Source of the DNA: Litchfieldia alkalitelluris
GTDB lineage: Bacteria > Bacillota > Bacilli > Bacillales > Bacillaceae_L
DNA length: 64,000 bases
NCBI RefSeq assembly: GCF_002019645.1
Contig: NZ_KV917374.1
Location: 2,430,696-2,494,695 of the forward strand
Reading direction: 5' to 3'
Every line of letters starts with the position of its first letter. The stretch's first letter is position 1. A program made the position numbers and the translations under genes. Below are positions 36,323 to 46,267 of this stretch, in pieces. The notes under the pieces are model-generated. The model ran no database searches, was not told the origin of the DNA, and saw only the letters and a program-made list of their open reading frames with translations.

Positions 36323-37513
36323 ATGAAAAACGGATGGATGAACTTTTTCTCAGGTAGTGTTCAAGTTAAGGTAACAGGAAAAGGGATGGAACGCTTTCTA
36401 AATGAATGTGTTAGAAGGAAGATTGATATTTGGAGTGTAAAAAGATTAGGAACAGAATCATTTTCATTTTTCATTCATTTAAAGGATATAAAGTTAATAA
36501 GACCCATCATCCGGCAAAGTGAGTGTAAGCTGAGTTTTATGGATCGAAAAGGTCTTCCTTTTCTTATTCGAAAATCGATACTAAATAGCGGGTTTGTCAT
36601 TGGCGCAGTTCTCTTTTTTATAGTTATCATCATTCTCTCAAACATGGTTTGGGGGATTGAAATAAAGGGGGCCAAGCCTGATACCGAGTATTTAGTTATG
36701 AAAGAACTGGAAGGCATGGGCATTAAAAAAGGAAAAATGCAATTTACGATAATGAATGTGGAGGATATACAACGGTCATTAACAGATAATATTGATCAAA
36801 TCACTTGGGTTGGTGTGGAGTTAAGAGGGACGACCTACCATTTCCAAGTGGTCGAAAAAAATCAGCCTGACCCACCTGAATATTTTAGTCCAAGAAATAT
36901 TGTCTCTCGAAAAAAAGCGGTCATTACAGAAATATTCGTTGAAGAAGGAAAGCCACTTGTTAAAATGAATGATTATGTAGAAAAAGGGGAATTGTTAGTA
37001 TCAGGTGAAATTGGTGAGGGTGGAGAAAAACCAAGATACGTCCCTGCTCGGGCAACAATTTTTGGCGAGACTTGGTACAAGTCTACAGTAGAGGTAGAAC
37101 TTACAACGAAATTTAATGTGTTTACAGGTAACTATAAAAGTAAACACTATTTACAAATAGGCTCATTATCAATTCCAATATGGGGATTTGGTAAACATGA
37201 ATTTGCAGAGTATAGAGAAGAAGAGAAAGACCGGAATGTTCGCTTCTTGAAATGGGAGTTACCAATTGGGTATAAAAATGTGACCATTAGAGAAGAAGAA
37301 GAAAGAGAAAGAGTCTATACTGTTGATGAAGCAATCGAGGTTGGTAAGAAGGTTGGGCAAAATCATTTAGAAGACCGTTTAGCAGATGATGCAAGAGTAA
37401 AAAGTGAAAAAGTTTTGCGCCAAACAACCAACAATGGTAAAGTGAAATTGGAAATATATTATAATGTTATCGAAAATATTGTAACAACGATACCATTAGT
37501 TCAAGGAGACTAA
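36323..37513 (+). CDS. yqfD: Sporulation protein YqfD
   Basis: Conserved sporulation membrane protein of 396 residues, required for efficient spore formation in B. subtilis but of unknown biochemistry. A cytoplasmic N-terminal domain, one membrane segment (about residues 92-112, SGFVIGAVLFFIVIIIL-like) and a large extracytoplasmic domain with the VEKNQPDPPEYFSPRNIVS block. SD AGGGGGA. 3 bp from phoH. Confidence 0.93.
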   Translation: MKNGWMNFFSGSVQVKVTGKGMERFLNECVRRKIDIWSVKRLGTESFSFFIHLKDIKLIRPIIRQSECKLSFMDRKGLPFLIRKSILNSGFVIGAVLFFIVIIILSNMVWGIEIKGAKPDTEYLVMKELEGMGIKKGKMQFTIMNVEDIQRSLTDNIDQITWVGVELRGTTYHFQVVEKNQPDPPEYFSPRNIVSRKKAVITEIFVEEGKPLVKMNDYVEKGELLVSGEIGEGGEKPRYVPARATIFGETWYKSTVEVELTTKFNVFTGNYKSKHYLQIGSLSIPIWGFGKHEFAEYREEEKDRNVRFLKWELPIGYKNVTIREEEERERVYTVDEAIEVGKKVGQNHLEDRLADDARVKSEKVLRQTTNNGKVKLEIYYNVIENIVTTIPLVQGD

Positions 37514-37516
37514 AGG

Positions 37517-38479
37517 ATGTCAGAAGAGTTAGTAATGATGAAACAACAAATTGAAAATCCGAATGAGGCGATCGCATTATTTGGAAACAATGACTTGCAC
37601 CTTAAAAGAATAGAAGACGAAATGAATGTCTCAATTGTCACTAGAGGTGAAAATCTAAATATTTCTGGAGATCAAAAAGATGTACAGGTCGTTGAAGAAA
37701 TTTTAGTTCATTTATTACAGGTAATTCGTAAAGGAGTTACAATAAGTGAACGTGATGTAATATATGCTATTGAGATGGCTAAAGCAGGACGATTAGAATC
37801 ATTCGTCAACCTTTATGATGAAGAAATAGCAAAAACATCAAAAGGAAAGTCAATTAGAGCAAAAACGTTAGGGCAACGTCAATATGTATCATCGATAAGA
37901 TCAAGAGATCTTGTATTCGGGATAGGTCCAGCAGGAACAGGGAAAACATATATAGCCGTTGTGATGGCTGTCACAGCTTTAAAGGATGGAAAAGTCAATA
38001 AAATAATCTTAACAAGACCTGCTGTTGAAGCAGGCGAGAGCTTAGGATTTTTACCTGGTGACTTAAAAGAAAAGGTCGACCCATATCTTCGTCCCTTATA
38101 TGATGCATTACACGATGTACTTGGAACAGAGCACACCGAACGTTTAATCGAGCGTGGAACCATAGAAATTGCGCCACTAGCTTATATGAGAGGGAGAACA
38201 TTGGATGATGCTTTCGTTATTTTAGATGAAGCTCAAAATACAACACCTGCACAGATGAAGATGTTCTTAACTCGTTTAGGATTCGGTTCTAAGATGGTTA
38301 TTACTGGGGATATTTCTCAGGTAGATTTACCAAAAGGGATTAAATCTGGTCTTACTGCTGCTACAGAGATTTTAAGAGGAATTAAAGGTGCATCCTTTAA
38401 CTTCTTAGAGCAATCTGACGTAGTAAGACACCCACTTGTTGCAAGTATCATACAAGCCTATGAAGAAGCTGAAAAGTAA
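37517..38479 (+). CDS. phoH: PhoH-like ATPase
   Basis: Cytoplasmic P-loop ATPase/putative RNA helicase of 320 residues, often next to ybeY and linked to RNA metabolism. An N-terminal KH-like region is followed by Walker A GPAGTGKTY (about residue 136) and Walker B VILDEAQNTTP (about residue 234). SD AAGGAG... close upstream. It ends the yqfC-yqfD-phoH group before a terminator. Confidence 0.96.
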   Translation: MSEELVMMKQQIENPNEAIALFGNNDLHLKRIEDEMNVSIVTRGENLNISGDQKDVQVVEEILVHLLQVIRKGVTISERDVIYAIEMAKAGRLESFVNLYDEEIAKTSKGKSIRAKTLGQRQYVSSIRSRDLVFGIGPAGTGKTYIAVVMAVTALKDGKVNKIILTRPAVEAGESLGFLPGDLKEKVDPYLRPLYDALHDVLGTEHTERLIERGTIEIAPLAYMRGRTLDDAFVILDEAQNTTPAQMKMFLTRLGFGSKMVITGDISQVDLPKGIKSGLTAATEILRGIKGASFNFLEQSDVVRHPLVASIIQAYEEAEK

Positions 38480-38483
38480 TGTT

Positions 38484-38517
38484 AAAAGACCCATCACATT
38501 TGATCGGGTCTTTTTTC
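38484..38517 (+). terminator. phoH terminator
   Basis: AAAAGACCC pairs with GGGTCTTTT around a 13-base partly paired loop and is followed by six T. Confidence 0.92.
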
Positions 38518-38580
38518 GGCAGTAAACGTCAACATAGTCTTGGTAGCTTAAGTCGCCATCAGCTCGAGGTCCGCGTCTGA

Positions 38581-38772
38581 TAGGCGGAAAATTTTCGGTT
38601 AATGTATCCAGTAGGTGCTTAAGAAGCAGATATAAGCGGAGATATTCCGGTTAACTTCTCTAATATATGGCGAAATCTAAAGATTAGGTTCATATAAGCG
38701 GAAAAAATCCAGTTATTTTTAGGGAAATGTTGATAGTTCCTAATTTAAGCGGAATTTTTCCGTTTAAAGTTC
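38581..38772. repeat. Four copies of a short palindromic repeat (family F)
   Basis: Four related units with the pattern TAAGCGGAA-(A/T)n-TTCCG-TTAA: near 38581 (TAGGCGGAAAATTTTCGGTTA), 38632, 38694 and 38745, at spacings of 51, 62 and 51 bp. Each unit is itself a short inverted repeat. They fill the phoH-pgpH gap. The rest of 38480-39114 shows only a stem (38884-38916, AGTACCGGGC/GCCAGGTTCT) and AT-rich sequence. Confidence 0.8.
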
Positions 38773-39114
38773 AAGTCAGGTTAATAGGAAAAGCGAATTA
38801 AATCGAAAGCAATAGTAACTCTTATAATAAGATCTTATCTATATCCTTTGGTTTGTAGATCTACCAATCCATTTTCACTAAACAAAAAGTACCGGGCTTT
38901 GCCAGGTTCTTTTAAAATGTTGAAAACTAAATATGAATGTGTTATATATAAATTTCATTTACGTAAACTGTAATAATAACAAGCACTATTAGACAGTTGT
39001 ATTTTCCTCATAGTTGGTAAATATTGTTTAAGCGATATACAATATAGGTTGAGATATCTTATAATGGTATAGGAGTCACTATTTGTAGCTTAATGTAGAG
39101 GAGGGTGATGACAA

Positions 39115-41307
39115 ATGTCGTTCCGAAAAACTTTGACGGATTTTGTTTCAAATGCGAAAGGTTTTAAATTTCTTCCTTTAATCGTTTATATTCTTTTAGG
39201 TTCAATGATGTTTAGCTCAATGTATAGTAACGTAAAGCCTGAAAAAATAAATTTAGAACCCTTTCAAATTGCCGAACAAACGATAAGAGCTCCATTTACG
39301 ATTGAAGATAAAGATAGTACTGATAAGAAACAAAAAGAAGCTGAAGAACAAGTTGAAGATGTATATACGTTAAACACGGACTATCCTGAAAATCGAGTAG
39401 ACTTAATGACTTCTATTTTCGAGGCTGTTTCTGAAGTGAATGTAGAAACAAATGAAGAGTATATAAGCAGACTTGAAGAGTGGAAGGATGCTCCGGAAGA
39501 GGATCGTGGGACTGAACCCGAGAAAGCAACACTAGAGGAAAAGCTAACTCTTTTAAATACAAAACTGCCATCGGAAATCACAAATGCATTACCAAAAGCA
39601 ACCTTTGTGGCTTTAATTGAGTCTTCTCCTGAACAACTGTCGCGTGCAAAAGAATCTACCGTCACAGCAGTTAACAATGTGATGAACACTAGAATACCTG
39701 CAAGAGAGATTGAAAACGCAAAAAATAGAATGGATGAAGAACTTCAATACGCAAATGTTGACTCAAATGTGAGGGAAGCTATCATTTCCTTAGGGAAATA
39801 TGCAGTTATTCAAAATGTCTTTTTTGATACTGAAGCTACAGCAGAAAAAATACAACAGGCAAGAGATGCAGTAGAACCTGTTCGGATCTTGCAAGGCCAA
39901 ATTATTGTTGAAGAAGGCGACTTAATTACAAAGGAAATATATCGCCAATTAGGATTACTTGGTTTTTTAAATAATCAAAATTCATATCAACCTTTTGCTG
40001 GCTTAACCCTACTTATTCTTTTAATTATTGCTGCAGTTGTTTATTATTTTAATGACCACATACCGAAAAACCGAACCAAAAATACATATATCTTAATCTT
40101 CGGCATTATTTTTTCGGTTACACTTGTGTTAATGAAAATGGTTAGTTTATTTCAGCAAATCGATTACTCTGAAATTGGGTATATTGTTCCAGTAGCAATG
40201 GGGCCATTGCTCGTCAGATTATTAATTAATGAGCGGCTTGCAATCGTATCGAGTATGATTTTCGCAGTGTGTGGAAGTATTATTTTTAATGAAGGTCTAA
40301 CAGGAACACTAAACTTTTCGATTGCGATTTATTACTTATTCTCATCCTTAGCTGGTGTACTATTCTTGAGTAAATATAATCGTAGAGGTAAAATACTTCA
40401 GGCAGGCTTATTTATATCCTTTGTAAATATCATTATTAATGCCTCTATTTTATTACTGAAAAACGGTAATTATACACAATTAGAAATTGGCTCATATCTT
40501 ATTATGGCTATTGTTTCTGGAATTATCGCGGCAGTTTTAACGATTGGCTTATTGCCATTTTTTGAAGCTGGCTTTGGAATTCTTTCAACAATGCGGTTGA
40601 TCGAACTATCAAACCCGAATCATCCATTGTTGAGAAAAATTTTAACCGAAACACCTGGAACCTATCACCATAGTGTAATGGTTGCAAATCTTTCAGATTC
40701 TGCGTGTGAAGCAATCGGAGCGAATGGATTATTAGCAAGAGTTGCATCCTATTATCATGATATTGGGAAAACCAAGCGCCCACAATTTTTTATTGAAAAT
40801 CAAATGAATATTGAAAATCCACACGATAAGATATCACCGCAATTGAGTAAAAATATTATCATATCACATGCAACAGATGGTGCTGACTATTTACGTAAGC
40901 ATAAAATGCCGAAAGAATTTATTGATATTGCGGAGCAGCATCATGGTACGACTTTGTTAAAGTTTTTCTATTACAAAGCGAAGGGGAACAGCGATAAAGA
41001 GATTACTGAGTCTGAATATCGTTACCCAGGTCCTAAAGCTCAAACAAAGGAGGCAGCAATTATCGGAATTGCTGATAGTGTAGAGGCAGCGGTAAGATCG
41101 CTTGCTAATCCCACTCCGGAAAAAATTAAATCATTAGTGTCTAGTATCATTTCAGATCGACTTCAGGATGGCCAATTAAACGAATGTGATTTAACCTTGA
41201 AGGAGCTTGATATAGTGGGTAAATCCCTTTGTGAGACCCTACATGGCTTCTTCCATTCTAGGATTGAATATCCAGATGCGACGGGACAGAAGGTGAAGGA
41301 AGCATGA
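39115..41307 (+). CDS. pgpH: Cyclic-di-AMP phosphodiesterase PgpH (7TMR-HD)
   Basis: Hydrolyses c-di-AMP. The 730 residues comprise an N-terminal membrane segment (about 20-37), a large extracytoplasmic 7TMR-HDED domain to about residue 285, a block of seven helices (about 290-480), and a cytosolic HD domain with HHSVMVANLSD, YYHDIGKTKRPQFF (HD about residue 548) and QHHGTTLLKFFYY. Equivalent to B. subtilis YqfF. SD GAGGAGGGTGA upstream of ATG. It overlaps ybeY by 4 bp. Confidence 0.96.
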   Translation: MSFRKTLTDFVSNAKGFKFLPLIVYILLGSMMFSSMYSNVKPEKINLEPFQIAEQTIRAPFTIEDKDSTDKKQKEAEEQVEDVYTLNTDYPENRVDLMTSIFEAVSEVNVETNEEYISRLEEWKDAPEEDRGTEPEKATLEEKLTLLNTKLPSEITNALPKATFVALIESSPEQLSRAKESTVTAVNNVMNTRIPAREIENAKNRMDEELQYANVDSNVREAIISLGKYAVIQNVFFDTEATAEKIQQARDAVEPVRILQGQIIVEEGDLITKEIYRQLGLLGFLNNQNSYQPFAGLTLLILLIIAAVVYYFNDHIPKNRTKNTYILIFGIIFSVTLVLMKMVSLFQQIDYSEIGYIVPVAMGPLLVRLLINERLAIVSSMIFAVCGSIIFNEGLTGTLNFSIAIYYLFSSLAGVLFLSKYNRRGKILQAGLFISFVNIIINASILLLKNGNYTQLEIGSYLIMAIVSGIIAAVLTIGLLPFFEAGFGILSTMRLIELSNPNHPLLRKILTETPGTYHHSVMVANLSDSACEAIGANGLLARVASYYHDIGKTKRPQFFIENQMNIENPHDKISPQLSKNIIISHATDGADYLRKHKMPKEFIDIAEQHHGTTLLKFFYYKAKGNSDKEITESEYRYPGPKAQTKEAAIIGIADSVEAAVRSLANPTPEKIKSLVSSIISDRLQDGQLNECDLTLKELDIVGKSLCETLHGFFHSRIEYPDATGQKVKEA

Positions 41308-41774
41308 GATTAGAGATAGACTTTATTGATGAGCTCGATGAGATCACAACTGAACAGATTCAAACACTCGAAAAATTACTTAATCTAGCCGCAGAAACAG
41401 AAAATGTGAATGAAGGATCAGAGGTTTCAATAAGTTTTGTTGATAACGAGAGAATTCAAGAGATAAATCGAGAGTACAGAGACAAGGATCAGCCGACAGA
41501 CGTCATTTCTTTTGCAATGGAAGAGCTTGGAGAAGATGAGATGGAAATTATCGGCGTTGATATGCCTAGAGTTTTAGGGGATATTATCATTTCAATTCCT
41601 AGAACAAAGGAACAAGCAGAAGAATATGGCCATTCCTTTATGAGAGAATTAGGATTCTTAGCTGTCCATGGCTTTTTACATTTGTTAGGATATGATCACG
41701 AAACAGATGAGGAAGAAGCTTTAATGTTTTTAAAACAAAAGGAAATATTAGATCAGTATGGGCTCACGAGATAA
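41304..41774 (+). CDS. ybeY: Endoribonuclease YbeY
   Basis: Metal-dependent RNase involved in 16S rRNA 3'-end maturation and ribosome quality control. The zinc-binding signature HGFLHLLGYDHETD (about residues 118-131) and the upstream DKPTDVISFAM-like block (DQPTDVISFAMEE) are intact. 156 residues. ATGA overlap with pgpH and a 17 bp overlap with dgkA indicate coupled translation. Confidence 0.97.
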   Translation: MRLEIDFIDELDEITTEQIQTLEKLLNLAAETENVNEGSEVSISFVDNERIQEINREYRDKDQPTDVISFAMEELGEDEMEIIGVDMPRVLGDIIISIPRTKEQAEEYGHSFMRELGFLAVHGFLHLLGYDHETDEEEALMFLKQKEILDQYGLTR

Positions 41775-42138
41775 TCGCCAACCACATGAATGGCTAAGAT
41801 TAGTAAAAAGTTTCGAATATGCGATAAATGGATTGAAAAATGCGATCCTAAAAGAGAGAAACTTACAGATTCATCTAGTGCTGTCTATTTTGGTCATTTT
41901 ACTCTCCTTTTATTGTAAGATCGCTATTGATGATTGGATTATTGTCATCATCATGATAGGTGGTGTCATTGTTCTAGAGTTAATTAATACAGCGATTGAA
42001 CGAGTGGTGGATTTAGTAACGACCGATTTTCATCCATTAGCTAAATTAGCTAAAGATGTATCTGCAGCTGCAGTCCTAGTTTTTTCATTTATTGCAGTCA
42101 TTGTAGGCATTCTTATCTTTACGCCTTATTTATTTTAA
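41758..42138 (+). CDS. dgkA: Undecaprenol kinase / diacylglycerol kinase family
   Basis: Membrane kinase of 126 residues; the Gram-positive members phosphorylate undecaprenol. A cytoplasmic N-terminal amphipathic part (FEYAINGLKNAILKERN) is followed by three membrane helices with the ELINTAIERVVDLVT catalytic signature (Glu residues about 75-80). It overlaps the 3' end of ybeY. No obvious T-tailed terminator follows. Confidence 0.94.
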   Translation: MGSRDNRQPHEWLRLVKSFEYAINGLKNAILKERNLQIHLVLSILVILLSFYCKIAIDDWIIVIIMIGGVIVLELINTAIERVVDLVTTDFHPLAKLAKDVSAAAVLVFSFIAVIVGILIFTPYLF

Positions 42139-42214
42139 TCTGAAAAACTCGAAAGAAGAGGTCCACTCCACTTAGTTAATAGTTGTTTCCGATGACCATT
42201 TAAGCACAACAAAG

Positions 42215-42325
42215 TTTACGAAAATAGTTTAGACTTATTACTCCACTATTTTTAGTGGAGGTACATATAATATGGACAAGCTTTGGAATTTAAAGAAAAT
42301 TCTTACATCTATATTACAATTTTAA
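42215..42325 (+). CDS. Candidate 17-residue peptide behind an SD-containing hairpin
   Basis: A stem CTCCACT (42241-42247) / AGTGGAG (42254-42260) ends in GGAGGT, a strong SD 9 bases upstream of an ATG at 42272. This opens an 17-codon frame, MDKLWNLKKILTSILQF, ending at 42325, 86 bases before cdd. The right arm of the hairpin contains the SD, so folding would hide it. The peptide is amphipathic-looking with no known relative. It could be a leader peptide or a chance frame. Confidence 0.3.
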
Positions 42326-42395
42326 AAATCACATGAATTCCCATTCATTTTTAGGTACAATATAAGTACACCTACAATTTGTAATGGGATGATGA

Positions 42396-43710
<1,315 letters not shown>

Positions 43711-43836
43711 GGATTTCATAATCTGATTCACGGATTTACAAAAATTGTGTAACATGATTTTAGGGATATTGGTCATTCTAAGTGTAAGGAATTGGTGAAG
43801 ATTGCTCAGCTTAAAATACAGAAAGGTGGGGTTCAT

Positions 43837-43977
43837 ATGTTAGATTTTACCTGGAAGGTATTCAGTAAGACAGGTAACATTGATACGTATCTTCTTTTTA
43901 AACAGATGGAAACAGAGGAAGAAAGACCCGATTCACATGAGGAAGAGCTAGCAGAGGTGGATTTTCCAATTTCCTGA
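43837..43977 (+). CDS. yqzL: YqzL family small protein
   Basis: 46-residue acidic protein ([20 protein letters not shown]..., ending DFPIS) matching the YqzL family, which sits between era and recO in Bacillus. The ATG at 43837 has AAAGGTGGGG 6 bases upstream; the frame extends further upstream without support. Function unknown. recO begins 41 bp later. Confidence 0.88.
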   Translation: MLDFTWKVFSKTGNIDTYLLFKQMETEEERPDSHEEELAEVDFPIS

Positions 43978-44018
43978 CCATACCAATCTTAGAGTGCAAC
44001 ATTGGATGGTGGGTTATC

Positions 44019-44783
44019 ATGTTAGAAAAATGCGAAGGCATCGTGATTCGTACAAACGATTACGGTGAGAGTAATAAGATTATCACTCTATTCACACGAG
44101 AGTGGGGTAAAGTTGGTGTAATGGCAAGAGGAGCTAAAAAGCCGAGTAGTCGGTTAGCTTCCATTACCCAGCTGTTTACATACGGACACTTTTTAGTACA
44201 ACGGACATCAGGTCTTGGGAGTCTCCAACAAGGAGAAACCATTAAAACTTATAGAGGGATTAGAGAAGATATTTTTTTAACTGCTTATGCATCATATATT
44301 GTTGAGATAACTGATAAGAGTACAGATGATAAAAAGCCAAATCCTTTTATTTTTGAATTATTATCTCAAACACTTAATTATGTTGATGAAGGCATTGATC
44401 TAGATATTCTGATGTTTATCTATGAAATGAAAATGCTCCAAGTCATAGGGATATCCCCTAAGCTTGATGGTTGCTCTGTGTGTGGAAGTACTGAAGGACA
44501 GTTCGCCTTTTCAATCCGAGAAGGCGGCTTTCTTTGTCACCGTTGTTATCATCACGATCAATATGTTATGAAGGTATCACAAACGACTATTAAGCTCTTG
44601 CGCTTATTTTATTATTTTGATTTAAACCGACTTGGGAAAATAGATGTAAAACAAGAGACCAAAAATGAACTTAAGAGTGTCATTACATCCTACTATGAGC
44701 AATATTCAGGTTTATCAATTAAGTCAAAACGCTTCTTAAACCAAATCGATCAATTAAAAGATATGATGCCTCCTCAAAAATGA
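44019..44783 (+). CDS. recO: DNA repair protein RecO
   Basis: Recombination mediator that loads RecA onto SSB-coated DNA with RecR. N-terminal OB-fold ([21 protein letters not shown]), helical C-terminal domain, and a zinc motif C-x2-C...C-x2-C (CSVCG about residue 149, CHRC about residue 174). 254 residues. SD GGTGGG upstream. Next to era and yqzL as in B. subtilis. Confidence 0.96.
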   Translation: MLEKCEGIVIRTNDYGESNKIITLFTREWGKVGVMARGAKKPSSRLASITQLFTYGHFLVQRTSGLGSLQQGETIKTYRGIREDIFLTAYASYIVEITDKSTDDKKPNPFIFELLSQTLNYVDEGIDLDILMFIYEMKMLQVIGISPKLDGCSVCGSTEGQFAFSIREGGFLCHRCYHHDQYVMKVSQTTIKLLRLFYYFDLNRLGKIDVKQETKNELKSVITSYYEQYSGLSIKSKRFLNQIDQLKDMMPPQK

Positions 44784-44806
44784 TTCATTAATTTATCATG
44801 AAGAAG

Positions 44807-44835
44807 TTGACATTCAGAAAAAATTGGATTAATAT
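44807..44835 (+). promoter_or_regulatory. glyQS promoter
   Basis: TTGACA (44807-44812), 17 bp, TAATAT (44830-44835), about 20 bases before the T-box leader starts. A second TATAAT at 44839 is spaced too far from this -35. Confidence 0.65.
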
Positions 44836-44852
44836 GCATATAATAATATGAC

Positions 44853-45072
44853 ACGTTGATGGAAAGTAGTACTAGATCCTCTCTATAAAAAGCGAACCTA
44901 GGATAGTGAAAGCTAGGCTATAGATGATATGGGAAGGCATTCTTGAGTGTAACGAGTAAAAGAGGCTATGACCTGAGATTAGATTCGCATCATAGCAAAT
45001 AGGGTGGAACCGCGGGTTAACTCTCGTCCCTATGTCAATTCTGACATAGAGGGCGAGAGTTTTTTGTTTTTT
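44853..45072 (+). promoter_or_regulatory. Glycine T-box riboswitch and terminator
   Basis: Leader RNA that reads uncharged tRNA. The T-box core AGGGTGGAACCGCGGGT is at 45001-45017. Directly after it lies a near-perfect terminator, AACTCTCG-CCCTATGTCA pairing with TGACATAG-GGGCGAGAGTT and followed by TTTTTTG (45019-45066). Stem I-type sequence precedes it from about 44860. Glycine specificity follows from the downstream glyQ and glyS; I did not assign the specifier codon. Confidence 0.93.
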
Positions 45073-45136
45073 AGGAAAAGTAGATATTATAAAGTTATTA
45101 CTTCCATTCCATGGATTGCGGAAACCTAATTTATTT

Positions 45137-45304
45137 TCAGGGTAAACTTCCTTCGAATGAATATTTGCACCATGGATTATGAAAATAGTGCATTCACCTA
45201 GTGTGGAATGAGCGGAGAGCCACTTGACTCCTGCGGGACCACCCCGCGGAAAGAAGTGGATCGCAACTCATGGAATCCACTTCCTAGGTAATTTTCAGGG
45301 TAGC
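45137..45304 (+). repeat. Internally deleted repeat unit A10 between T-box and glyQ
   Basis: Boundary motif TCAGGGTAAAC (45137), GCACCATGG, then payload A at 45200-45276 lacking its central part: CTCCTGCGGGACC joins straight to ACCCCGCGGAAAG. The outer arms CCACTTG and AAGTGG remain. A second boundary motif, TTCAGGGTAGCC, closes the unit at 45294. Unit length is about 157 bp instead of 220. It will be part of the glyQS mRNA whenever the T-box reads through. Confidence 0.85.
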
Positions 45305-45376
45305 CATCCTAATTAAACTCTCTCTACTAGTCAGAGCAAACATATAATTTTTTATCACTTTTGGAGGTGTGTTTTA

Positions 45377-46267
45377 ATGAACATACAAGACATGATATTA
45401 ACATTACAAAAACACTGGTCAGACCAAGGTTGTATCCTAATGCAAGCCTATGATGTTGAAAAAGGTGCAGGTACAATGAGTCCATACACTTTTTTAAGAA
45501 GTATTGGTCCTGAACCATGGAATGTGGCGTATGTTGAGCCATCAAGAAGACCCGCCGATGGACGTTATGGTGAAAACCCAAACCGTTTATATCAACATCA
45601 TCAGTTCCAGGTGATTATGAAGCCATCGCCAGACAATATCCAAGAACTATACTTAGATTCTCTGAAAGCTCTAGGTATTGACCCATTAAAGCATGATATT
45701 CGTTTTGTTGAGGACAACTGGGAAGCTCCAACACTTGGTGCAGCAGGGCTAGGTTGGGAAGTTTGGTTAGACGGAATGGAGGTTACTCAGTTTACTTATT
45801 TCCAACAAGTAGGTGGACTTGAATGTAAACCTGTTTCCGTTGAAATCACTTATGGTGTTGAACGTTTAGCATCGTATATTCAGGATAAAGAAAATGTATT
45901 TGACTTAGAATGGACAAATGGATTTACAGTTCGTGACATCTTTGGCCAGCCTGAATACGAGCATTCAAAATATACCTTTGAAACATCAGATACAGAAATG
46001 CTATTTAATTTGTTTTCAATTTACGAAAAAGAAGCACACCGTCAAATGGAAGAAGGACTGGTTCATCCAGCTTATGACTATGTACTAAAATGCTCACATA
46101 CCTTTAATCAGCTTGATGCAAAGGGGGCAATTTCAGTAACTGAGAGAACTGGTTATATCGGTAGAGTTCGAAATCTTGCCCGTAAAGTAGCCAAAACCTT
46201 CTATGACGAGCGTGAAAAATTGGGATTCCCAATCCTTAACCAAAAAGGAGGTGCTAATCATGAGTAA
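45377..46267 (+). CDS. glyQ: Glycyl-tRNA synthetase alpha subunit
   Basis: Catalytic subunit of the heterotetrameric (alpha2 beta2) glycyl-tRNA synthetase. 296 residues with class II signatures and the family-typical [20 protein letters not shown] and [19 protein letters not shown] blocks. SD GGAGGTG. glyS starts within its last 8 bases. Expression is under the T-box upstream. Confidence 0.98.
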   Translation: MNIQDMILTLQKHWSDQGCILMQAYDVEKGAGTMSPYTFLRSIGPEPWNVAYVEPSRRPADGRYGENPNRLYQHHQFQVIMKPSPDNIQELYLDSLKALGIDPLKHDIRFVEDNWEAPTLGAAGLGWEVWLDGMEVTQFTYFQQVGGLECKPVSVEITYGVERLASYIQDKENVFDLEWTNGFTVRDIFGQPEYEHSKYTFETSDTEMLFNLFSIYEKEAHRQMEEGLVHPAYDYVLKCSHTFNQLDAKGAISVTERTGYIGRVRNLARKVAKTFYDEREKLGFPILNQKGGANHE

